A stretch of DNA of 7,177 bases from Pseudomonadota bacterium (GTDB lineage: Bacteria; Bdellovibrionota; Bacteriovoracia; Bacteriovoracales; Bacteriovoracaceae), in assembly GCA_023432655.1 (NCBI GenBank), contig JAEYUK010000242.1, positions 1-7,177 on the forward strand, read 5' to 3'. The translations under genes were made by a program, and so were the position numbers. The number at the start of each line of letters is the position of its first letter. Positions within the stretch are counted from its first letter, which is position 1. Of the stretch, positions 1 through 5,287 are shown piece after piece. The notes below the pieces were generated by a model. That model was not told the origin of the DNA. It did no database searches and was given only the letters and a program-made list of their open reading frames with translations.

Positions 1-840
1 CTCAAAGATATTCCGTTGGAGCAAAAGTTAAACTCTAAAGTGATGAGTACCGAGCTTAATCTTAAAATGGGCTGGGAAAAAAACCTCCACCTATTAAAGA
101 GTGATAAAGACCTGGATATCTTGAATGAAGATCTTAAGTATCTGGGAAAAAATCCTTATGGAATGTCAGGGCAGAATTTCCTTTTCGTCTCTAAAAAAGA
201 GCCCCCGCAAAGTTATCCCATCGTGGCCGAGGCCCTTTTGGACAGGGTGTATGATTTCTCTCATTATATTTTTCCCAATGGAATTCGAATTTGTTATCAG
301 AATTTAGTCGATAAGAAGTACCAATATAAGGGGACTGTTTTCCGTGATTATACTTGTCCCACTCTTGAAAATTTAAAATTCTATTCCGAGATATCCCAAG
401 AGAGATGGAAAAAATTTAATAACGCTCTTGATGAAATCGTTAAGAACTATGCGACTAGCGCAGTCTCTTGTGGTTTTTCGGTAGATTCTTTTGTCCATCA
501 AGTACAAAACGAACTCCACATACGCTATCTAAGTGAAGTGAACTATCGCCGAACCATGGGGGAAGTGGCCTTTGAACTTTCGTTAAAGTTTGGGGGTCTT
601 CGAAAATGGTCTATGTTCTTATTGACCAAAAAATCGAAACTTAAATTTACAGAACTTAAAGAAATACTTCTTCCTATAACCTGGAAGGAGGATACTTCAC
701 GAGGAGTCATTCTTTTAACTCCGGAAGACGTACGATTTGAAATGTTTTTTCTTTCGGCTTTGAATGAAGAAGAGGGAATGCTTCTTTTAGAGGAACTAAA
801 GGAATTACTGCCTGACTCCGAGTTTCCGGTAGGCTTCTAA
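1..840 (+). CDS. ATP-grasp-like protein, C-terminal part (5' end outside window)
   Basis: The reading frame is open from base 1 to the TAA at 838-840, so the visible 279 residues are the C-terminal part of a longer protein. An in-frame TTG at 16 is an internal codon, not a convincing start. In visible-fragment numbering, KNPYGMSG (50-57) resembles the Lys/Gly-rich nucleotide-binding loop of ATP-grasp enzymes. AEALLDRVYDFS (76-87) matches a conserved acidic 'EP..DRV.DFS'-like block. GFSVDSF (158-164) followed by EVNYRRTMG (179-187) looks like the metal-binding Asp and Glu-x-Asn of the ATP-grasp core. I recall the same order of motifs, ending in E-[VI]-N-x-R-R-T-M-G, in uncharacterised ATP-grasp-like proteins of Bacteroidetes. 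The family would catalyse ATP-dependent ligation of a carboxylate to an amine or thiol, but the substrate is unknown. The last 36 bp overlap the 3' end of the convergent aldolase-family gene. The coding call is sure; the fold assignment is moderate and the function is unassigned. Confidence 0.8.
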   Translation, partial: LKDIPLEQKLNSKVMSTELNLKMGWEKNLHLLKSDKDLDILNEDLKYLGKNPYGMSGQNFLFVSKKEPPQSYPIVAEALLDRVYDFSHYIFPNGIRICYQNLVDKKYQYKGTVFRDYTCPTLENLKFYSEISQERWKKFNNALDEIVKNYATSAVSCGFSVDSFVHQVQNELHIRYLSEVNYRRTMGEVAFELSLKFGGLRKWSMFLLTKKSKLKFTELKEILLPITWKEDTSRGVILLTPEDVRFEMFFLSALNEEEGMLLLEELKELLPDSEFPVGF

Positions 841-1422
841 AATAATTCTTCCCGCTTCTTCCGCATTTTCCCCGTAGGAAATGATCCCATCTTCATGACC
901 TTTCATCACAAAGATCCCGGAAGTCTTTCCATGCAAAAGCTCTTTAGCTTCCCGGGCCATCTCCAGTGTTCCGTAGGCAACATTCTCACTAATAGCATCG
1001 CAGTTCTCTAGCTGGAGAAGCTTCCATAGTTTTGGATGATGGACATGAAAGACGTATTGAATAGCAGGGTTACTTTCATAGATTCCAAAATGAGTTAAGG
1101 ATTCACTGGAAGGAGGGATAAGGCCTTCCGCCATGACGGAGCCTTTCCTCAAATCACATTCAATGACTTTGGTGTAGTGATGGGCCTGGAGATGGGCCAG
1201 GTGCCCAGTTTGACTGCCAGTGATGAGGAAAGTTCGTTTAGTCAGCCGGCAAGAAAGATTACCGTATCCGATTCGGTCAATCGGGTATTCTCCGATTAAA
1301 CTGAGTTTAAAAAAGAGCGCACGCCACTTCTCCAGAGCTATGACCTGGGCCATTTCCGGGGCCGGGGCCCTTTTTAGGGTCATTTTAAACTTTATTACGC
1401 CTTCATCTCGATTACTGGTCAC
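805..1422 (-). CDS. Class II aldolase/adducin family protein
   Basis: This 205-residue protein has the length and motif order of the zinc-dependent class II aldolase/adducin fold (relatives: fuculose- and rhamnulose-1-phosphate aldolase, ribulose-5-phosphate 4-epimerase, methylthioribulose-1-phosphate dehydratase). GYGNLSCR (52-59) and LITGSQTG (66-73) form the phosphate/substrate-binding region. PPSSES (103-108) supplies the catalytic-type Glu107. HVHH (126-129) gives two zinc ligands, and KGHEDG (174-179) gives the third, His176. All metal and catalytic positions look intact, so it is probably an active enzyme. Cleavage, epimerisation and dehydration cannot be told apart from this sequence, and the neighbours point to no sugar or methionine-salvage pathway. 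The start is GTG at 1422, chosen because AAGGA lies 7 nt upstream; ATG at residue 14 lacks a well-placed ribosome-binding site. No signal peptide is seen, so it should be cytoplasmic. Its 3' end runs 36 bp into the convergent neighbour. Confidence 0.9.
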   Translation of the reverse strand: MTSNRDEGVIKFKMTLKRAPAPEMAQVIALEKWRALFFKLSLIGEYPIDRIGYGNLSCRLTKRTFLITGSQTGHLAHLQAHHYTKVIECDLRKGSVMAEGLIPPSSESLTHFGIYESNPAIQYVFHVHHPKLWKLLQLENCDAISENVAYGTLEMAREAKELLHGKTSGIFVMKGHEDGIISYGENAEEAGRIILEAYRKLGVRQ

Positions 1423-1429
1423 AGATAAG

Positions 1430-1434
1430 TCCTT
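1430..1434 (-). promoter_or_regulatory. Ribosome-binding site deciding the GTG start of the aldolase-family gene
   Basis: On the minus strand this reads AAGGA, 7 nt before the GTG at 1422. The in-frame ATG 13 codons later has only AT-rich sequence in front of it, so this site favours the GTG start. It overlaps the -35 element proposed for the divergent gene. Confidence 0.5.
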
Positions 1435-1460
1435 GATTACTCCACAGGCTCACTTATAAT
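1433..1460 (+). promoter_or_regulatory. Sigma70-type promoter for the six-cysteine membrane protein gene
   Basis: TTGATT (1433-1438) and a perfect TATAAT (1455-1460) are 16 bp apart. Transcription would start near 1467, leaving a leader of about 42 nt before the proposed GTG at 1509. This is the best consensus promoter in the window. It lies in the 86-bp gap to the divergent aldolase-family gene. Confidence 0.65.
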
Positions 1461-1461
1461 G

Positions 1462-1491
1462 AGAATACTGGACATGATGACCCATGGACAA
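1462..1491 (-). promoter_or_regulatory. Possible promoter for the aldolase-family gene
   Basis: The minus strand reads TTGTCC (1491-1486) and TATTCT (1467-1462) with an 18-bp spacer. The match is only partial (about 4 of 6 in each box). It is supported mainly by position: the divergent gene needs a promoter in this 86-bp gap. If real, it interleaves with the plus-strand promoter, so the two genes could compete for polymerase. Confidence 0.3.
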
Positions 1492-1508
1492 GACTCATTT
1501 CACCGGGA

Positions 1509-2624
1509 GTGGTTATCCTCGAGAAAATTCTTAATGACTTGAAAGCAAAGCTGCCTTTTCTGAATAAAGGAAAGCGCGAAGATGAAGAGTTAGATGAATA
1601 TGAAGAAGACGAAGACGCATCACAAGATGATGCGACGGATGCTACTGACCTCGCGGATCTTCAAAGGCAAGTTGACGAAGATGACGAGGAATTAGAAGAA
1701 GACGAAGAAGAGGAAGAAGCTCCCGTATCCATCGTTGATAAAATTAAACACAAATTGAAATCTCTTCAAAAAAAATCTCCATCCAAAGCTAGTGAAGATG
1801 GTGAAGAAGATATCGATGAAGCGGCAGCTCTTAAGAAGAAGAGAAGTAAAATCATTCAAATCGTTATCGCTGCGGCGGTAGTTCTTTTTCTCTTAGCTGA
1901 TTTCAATGAAGAAGGTACCACTCCTGAAGGAGCGCCAGAAGAATATGCTGATGAGATTCCAGATAAAACTGAGCCGAAAGCGGAAACACCTGTAGCGGAA
2001 ACTCCTACTACTGAGACACCTGTTGCAGAAACACCAGTTGAAACACCTCCGACCGAAACACCACCTGTGGTGACTGAAGAGGCTGGCGAGACTCCTGTAG
2101 ACACTGAAACTGTTACAGCAGGTCCGGAAGAAACCACGCCGACCCTTCCAACCGAAGAACCGGCCGATTCAACCGATAATGGGGAAGTGATTACTTTTGG
2201 TGAAGATCTTCCTTCAGAAACACCTGATGATGCTTCTTCTATTCCTCTAGAGTTTGGAGAAGGTGGTTTGGTTGGTGAAGATACTGGTACGGTTGGAGAT
2301 GAAAATCTTACAGATCAGATCCTCCAGGATCTTGAAAAACAGGCCAAATCAAAACCAACATCTGAACCTCAAAAAGAATATGTTGCTCCACCTGATTACG
2401 AATACCGCGGAAGAGGTTTAGTCTATAACTGTGTTGGTAAACATTGGGCCTGCATTGATGGGCCAAGTTATAAGACGTGCGAAGATAATGCTTCCTCTGT
2501 TCAGTATTTAAAAAAGAAAGTAGAGTGCCATCCTTTCAATGTTTATGAAACGACAAGAGGATGCGAAAGCATGCAGAACCGGATGGTTTCTTCGAGTGCC
2601 AAAACGACTTTTTGTACTGAGTGA
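1509..2624 (+). CDS. Single-pass membrane protein with acidic cytoplasmic region, Thr/Pro/Glu stalk and six-Cys C-terminal module
   Basis: I do not recognise this 371-residue protein as a named family. Residues 1-20 are amphipathic and basic. Residues 24-70 are extremely acidic (long Asp/Glu runs). Residues 78-90 form a Lys-rich segment. KKKRSK (109-114) precedes a hydrophobic span at about 115-130, the only membrane segment; by the positive-inside rule the N-terminus is cytoplasmic and the C-terminus periplasmic. Residues 135-290 are low-complexity, rich in Thr, Pro and Glu, with repeated E-T-P. The end (about 298-371) is a compact domain with cysteines at 308, 315, 324, 340, 352 and 369, an even number fit for three disulfides. 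The layout recalls periplasm-spanning proteins such as FtsN or TonB, without their domains. The start is uncertain: GTG at 1509 is the only upstream candidate in frame and lacks a well-spaced ribosome-binding site (GGGAG abuts it); TTG at 1539 is the fallback. The stop is 9 bp from the convergent HD-GYP gene. Confidence 0.85.
   Translation: MVILEKILNDLKAKLPFLNKGKREDEELDEYEEDEDASQDDATDATDLADLQRQVDEDDEELEEDEEEEEAPVSIVDKIKHKLKSLQKKSPSKASEDGEEDIDEAAALKKKRSKIIQIVIAAAVVLFLLADFNEEGTTPEGAPEEYADEIPDKTEPKAETPVAETPTTETPVAETPVETPPTETPPVVTEEAGETPVDTETVTAGPEETTPTLPTEEPADSTDNGEVITFGEDLPSETPDDASSIPLEFGEGGLVGEDTGTVGDENLTDQILQDLEKQAKSKPTSEPQKEYVAPPDYEYRGRGLVYNCVGKHWACIDGPSYKTCEDNASSVQYLKKKVECHPFNVYETTRGCESMQNRMVSSSAKTTFCTE
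1983..2096 (+). repeat. Degenerate E-T-P-encoding repeat tract
   Basis: Residues 159-196 of the membrane protein contain seven copies of Glu-Thr-Pro separated by two to eight residues, with units such as V-A-E-T-P. Codons vary between copies (ACA/ACT, CCT/CCA/CCG), so the repeat is conserved as protein more than as DNA. It probably encodes an extended, flexible periplasmic stalk. Confidence 0.6.
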
Positions 2625-2633
2625 ACGAAATGA

Positions 2634-3356
2634 TTAAGCGGCGTTCTTTGTGAATCTTCTATCCATAAGTGGAATAAAAAATTCATCTTCGCCTTTGAGT
2701 GCTTCTTTTTTCATTCCCTGAATGAACATCCTCACCAAAAATGGATCGAACTGAGAGCCTGAGAATTGAATGAGTTCATCAAAGGCCACTTCATAAGGAA
2801 GACCTTTGCGGTAAGGTCTGGTGGAGGTCATAGCATCGAAGGTATCGGCGATCAGAATGATTCTGGCGGCGACAGGAATTTCTTCACCTTTAAGACCTAA
2901 CGGATAGCCTTTACCATCATAGCGCTCATGGTGAAGCCTGGCATTGGTTGCGATTTTTTCAAAGTTCGGAAAATCTTTTAAGATCTCATAGGATTTTTCC
3001 GGATGTTGTTTCATCACCTGGAACTCTTCTTCTGACAGACGAGAGGGTTTATTGAGAACAGCATCAGGTGTACCAATCTTTCCGATATCATGAAATATAG
3101 CGGATAGTTCAAGGTCACTCATTTCTTCCTCAGATAGCTTTGCTTCTGCACCAGTGACTAGAGAGAAATAGGCCACACGCATGCTGTGACCAAAGGTATA
3201 ATTATCCTTAACATCCAGGGCCTTTAAAATAGTACGGGCGGCCTGTTCACTTATTCTTTTGTTTTCAGCTTTGAGTGTTTCTACTTGAGAGGCCATACCC
3301 AATAGGGATAAGGCGGTGTTCACGGATGGGAGCTCAAAGACATTATTTTTTTTCAT
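2634..3356 (-). CDS. Stand-alone HD-GYP domain protein, probable c-di-GMP phosphodiesterase
   Basis: This 240-residue protein is essentially one HD-GYP domain with a short helical N-terminal lead-in (about 1-45) and no receiver, PAS or membrane segment. In order: GHSMRVA (56-62) with His57; the FHDIGKIG block (88-95) with His89-Asp90; KQHPE (116-120) with His118; HHERYDGKGYP (142-152) with the paired histidines and the intact GYP signature; and IADTFDAMTSTRPYRK (169-184) with Asp171. All expected metal ligands are present, so hydrolysis of cyclic di-GMP is the likely activity, in the cytoplasm. Lacking an attached sensor, it presumably receives its signal from partner proteins. The ATG at 3356 has GGAAG 4 nt upstream. 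A 20-bp inverted repeat lies just ahead of that site. The gene diverges from the PP2C-like gene across 151 bp, and its stop is 9 bp from the convergent membrane protein gene, with no terminator between. Confidence 0.95.
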   Translation of the reverse strand: MKKNNVFELPSVNTALSLLGMASQVETLKAENKRISEQAARTILKALDVKDNYTFGHSMRVAYFSLVTGAEAKLSEEEMSDLELSAIFHDIGKIGTPDAVLNKPSRLSEEEFQVMKQHPEKSYEILKDFPNFEKIATNARLHHERYDGKGYPLGLKGEEIPVAARIILIADTFDAMTSTRPYRKGLPYEVAFDELIQFSGSQFDPFLVRMFIQGMKKEALKGEDEFFIPLMDRRFTKNAA

Positions 3357-3375
3357 AGTTCTTCCAACTAAAATG

Positions 3376-3395
3376 AAGTGAAAATCGTTTCACTT
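3376..3395. promoter_or_regulatory. Perfect inverted repeat upstream of the HD-GYP gene (possible operator)
   Basis: The arms AAGTGAAA (3376-3383) and TTTCACTT (3388-3395) are perfect 8-base complements separated by ATCG. The element is 19 bp upstream of the HD-GYP start codon, just ahead of its ribosome-binding site. Symmetry and size fit the operator of a dimeric repressor. Alternatively, if transcribed, it would form a small hairpin in the HD-GYP leader. It has no T-run like an intrinsic terminator. Confidence 0.4.
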
Positions 3396-3411
3396 GATAG
3401 ATTCTCTTCGG

Positions 3412-3440
3412 TTGTTTTGCAGAAAAATAAACGGTAAAAT
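3412..3440 (+). promoter_or_regulatory. Candidate promoter for the pseudophosphatase operon
   Basis: TTGTTT (3412-3417) and TAAAAT (3435-3440) are 17 bp apart; the -10 box matches 5 of 6 consensus bases and the -35 box 3 of 6. Transcription would start near 3447, giving a leader of about 60 nt that contains the inverted repeat at 3461-3492. Confidence 0.4.
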
Positions 3441-3460
3441 ATGAGATATCGTTAATCCCC

Positions 3461-3492
3461 GGGTAAGTTATTGAATAAACTGAGGTTTACCC
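3461..3492 (+). promoter_or_regulatory. Inverted repeat in the leader of the pseudophosphatase gene
   Basis: GGGTAA (3461-3466) can pair with TTACCC (3487-3492), extendable by a G-U pair (3467/3486). The 3' arm ends four bases before the AAAAGG ribosome-binding region (3496-3501) of the gene starting at 3508. The enclosed segment is itself partly self-complementary. It could be a leader hairpin that affects ribosome access, or an operator. With a 6-bp stem and a long loop the structure is only modestly stable. Confidence 0.3.
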
Positions 3493-3507
3493 CCTAAAAG
3501 GCACACT

Positions 3508-4635
3508 ATGATCATTCTGGATGAACGGAATTTCCTGCAAAAAGAGCTGGAAGAGAAGGGCTTTAAAGTCTTTGATTTTTATGAAGATTTATCCGTTCTC
3601 TCGATGAAGGAGTTCTCTGAACTCGAACTAAAGAGACGCGGGGAATTTCTGCTCATTGATACGCAAACTGTTTTGAGTCATCCAGAGCTTCAGGAAACCT
3701 TTAAATCGGTAATGAATACCTTTCTTGGAGCTGTCTTCTTTCACGAGCATAGTAATGAGAAGGCACAAAATTGGGTGCGTGATGAGGGATCTTTTTTAAA
3801 TAAGATCATCGGAGAATATTCTCTTCCGATGGCCCAGCTTAATTGGACCATTCTTTCAAATCAGCTGCAGTTCCTATGGAATCTTTTGGAAGACCAGAGA
3901 AAACTCCAGCATCATATGGCCCAGTTTAGCCTAGAACTTGATCAGGTCCTTCAAGAAGCGGAAGTAGAAATGGTAAGGGCCAAAAAAATTCACAATACCA
4001 TCGTGCCCAGAAGAAATGAGGAAATTAAAGGGATCGTTTTCACTAATAAGTATGGAGCAGGGGAAGGTGGCGGTGGAGAGTTTTACGATCTTGTTTCTAC
4101 GCCCTCAAAAGTTTATCAGATTCTTTTTTCCAGCCAGTCCTATTTGCTTTCAAGTTCTGTGATGGGGATTTTGGAGCATCATCGGGAGAAAGGTTTTAGT
4201 ACAGAAGCTTTTCTAAAAGATGTTGAAGATGAAATTGAAAATATTAATGCGAGTAAAAAGAAGAAACCGCTGATAGACCTTATGCTGCTTGAGCTTGATC
4301 TCTCCACTCTCGTTCTCACATTGGCCACGGACTCAAAAGCCGAGCTATATAGTCAGACGAAAGGCAAGCTGGAGTTATCGAAAGGATCTTCCATTCAACT
4401 CGCAAAGAATGAGAAAGTCGTTGTATTCTCCACCGGATTCCTTTTTAATTGGAATGAAGGACATCCTGACAAAAATTTATCAGAATTTCTAAAACATCAG
4501 GGAGGAAACTCCACAGGGGAATTGATGTCAGAACTTTTTTTCCAACTGAAAGAGGGAAGAGAAAGTCAGTTCCTGAAAAAAGACGCGATTGTGGTCATGA
4601 TGGAGGTTAATAGACATGGCATTCATAAAGTTTAG
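3508..4635 (+). CDS. SpoIIE/PP2C-fold protein with degenerate active site (probable pseudophosphatase)
   Basis: The 375-residue protein has an N-terminal alpha/beta region (about 1-105) that starts like a receiver-type domain but has no clear phosphorylation site. A helical, probably coiled-coil linker follows (about 108-162), then a region laid out like a SpoIIE-type PP2C/PPM phosphatase. AKKIHNTIVPRR (158-169) matches the family's 'A..IQ..LLP' lead-in. GEGGGGEFYDLV (185-196) stands where 'VGGDFYD' is expected. ILFSSQSYLLSS (205-216) replaces 'GD.SGHG'. VVVFSTGF (304-311) replaces 'YTDG', and KKDAIVVMMEV (357-367) replaces the 'DD.T..V' end. The metal-binding aspartates are thus Glu, Ser, Thr and Lys respectively, so I infer it is catalytically dead and acts as a binding or scaffold protein. 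The ATG at 3508 has AAAAGG 6 nt upstream. Its last 20 bp overlap the next gene, whose ribosome-binding site lies inside it. The fold assignment comes from motif order and needs a profile search. Confidence 0.85.
   Translation: MIILDERNFLQKELEEKGFKVFDFYEDLSVLSMKEFSELELKRRGEFLLIDTQTVLSHPELQETFKSVMNTFLGAVFFHEHSNEKAQNWVRDEGSFLNKIIGEYSLPMAQLNWTILSNQLQFLWNLLEDQRKLQHHMAQFSLELDQVLQEAEVEMVRAKKIHNTIVPRRNEEIKGIVFTNKYGAGEGGGGEFYDLVSTPSKVYQILFSSQSYLLSSSVMGILEHHREKGFSTEAFLKDVEDEIENINASKKKKPLIDLMLLELDLSTLVLTLATDSKAELYSQTKGKLELSKGSSIQLAKNEKVVVFSTGFLFNWNEGHPDKNLSEFLKHQGGNSTGELMSELFFQLKEGRESQFLKKDAIVVMMEVNRHGIHKV
4602..4606 (+). promoter_or_regulatory. Strong internal ribosome-binding site for the secreted six-Cys protein
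   Basis: GGAGG sits 9 nt before the ATG at 4616, entirely inside the end of the pseudophosphatase gene. With the 20-bp gene overlap this predicts translational coupling of the two proteins. Confidence 0.7.
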
Positions 4636-5254
4636 TTTTCTGCTGCTCTTAACTATCTCTTTTGCTGAAGCCCAATCACGCTTTAGCCCTAAGAGTTGTT
4701 TGGACGCTAGTTATAAAATGAAAATGCACCAAAAGGGGCCTTTGTTTGGTCTCCTCAAACAGGAATTTATCATCAAGAAGGATTCCTGCATTGTTCATAT
4801 TACTCACAAAAAATACTTACCAAAAGAATGGTTCATTGATGTATGCCGTGAACCTGTTCACATCAAAGTTACTTCGGCCACGGGTGTTGATGTCGCTAAG
4901 AAAGAGAACGAATGCATTAATCAAGATCAGACAAAAAATACTTCTGACTTTTGTTCCCAGTACTTTTCTTTAATGGATGTCATTCAGGATGACGGTCTCA
5001 TCTTCGCGGAAGGTGATCGTGATAATTTAAGTTCAGCTCACGGGCAGACTTATTGTGCTTATCTTCTTCTTCGTAAATATCTAAATGATTCCGTTGTTTT
5101 CAGTCGTTACACTGAGGTTCCGGATATATTTATTGAAAAGGCCAAAAATGAGCCGAAGAAAATTCAACTCCCGCAGGATAGTGCTGAGCTTAAGCCAGAG
5201 AACCAGGAAGTGAAAGCTCCGCTGACACCAGAATCAACACCAACCACATTATAA
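4616..5254 (+). CDS. Secreted or periplasmic six-cysteine protein of unknown function
   Basis: The 212-residue protein begins with a typical Sec signal peptide: a lysine at residue 5, a hydrophobic core at about 6-16, and A-E-A (17-19) as a signal peptidase I site before Gln20. There is no lipobox cysteine, so it should be soluble in the periplasm or exported. The mature part has six cysteines (28, 58, 77, 100, 113, 147), an even number suited to disulfides in an oxidising compartment. The tail (about 175-212) is Pro/Glu/Lys-rich and probably disordered, with TPEST near the end. I recognise no domain family and no enzyme motif. It overlaps the upstream pseudophosphatase gene by 20 bp and has a strong ribosome-binding site at 4602-4606, so it is the second gene of that operon. 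The transcript ends at the hairpin starting a few bases after its TAA. Coding status is sure; function is unknown. Confidence 0.88.
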   Translation: MAFIKFSFLLLLTISFAEAQSRFSPKSCLDASYKMKMHQKGPLFGLLKQEFIIKKDSCIVHITHKKYLPKEWFIDVCREPVHIKVTSATGVDVAKKENECINQDQTKNTSDFCSQYFSLMDVIQDDGLIFAEGDRDNLSSAHGQTYCAYLLLRKYLNDSVVFSRYTEVPDIFIEKAKNEPKKIQLPQDSAELKPENQEVKAPLTPESTPTTL

Positions 5255-5257
5255 GAC

Positions 5258-5287
5258 AAAAAAAAGCCCCTTTCGGGGCTTTTTTTA
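5258..5287. terminator. Bidirectional intrinsic terminator
   Basis: GCCCC (5266-5270) and GGGGC (5275-5279) pair around a four-base loop, flanked by an A-run (5258-5265) and a T-run (5280-5286). This gives a hairpin followed by a U-run in both directions and extends the stem to about 12 bp. Read on the minus strand, the loop is GAAA, a stable GNRA tetraloop. It serves both the plus-strand operon ending at 5254 and the minus-strand gshA operon. The TAA of the cystathionine enzyme gene (5287-5285) lies within the element. Confidence 0.93.

Noticed and set aside
125..307. 60-codon plus-strand frame
   Set aside because: It is in another phase inside the ATP-grasp-like gene, whose frame carries the recognisable motifs.
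1220..1459. 79-codon plus-strand open frame
   Set aside because: It lies mostly antisense to the well-supported aldolase-family gene and then runs through the proposed promoter region; its Arg/Ser-rich translation has no domain.
1484..1534. 16-codon frame from ATG 1484 as a leader peptide
   Set aside because: There is no ribosome-binding site, no regulatory codon run and no attenuator hairpin after it.
1856..2137. 93-codon open frame on the minus strand, rich in Ser, Val and Gly
   Set aside because: It is the antisense of the Thr/Pro/Glu repeat region; its repetitive composition follows from the E-T-P codons, and it has no relation to a known protein.
4289..4973. Short plus-strand frames at 4289-4492 and 4746-4973
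   Set aside because: They are out-of-phase shadows inside the pseudophosphatase and the secreted protein genes, without plausible starts or domains.
5207..5214. Second copy of the AAGTGAAA half-site
   Set aside because: It is a lone half-site inside coding sequence without its inverted partner, consistent with chance.
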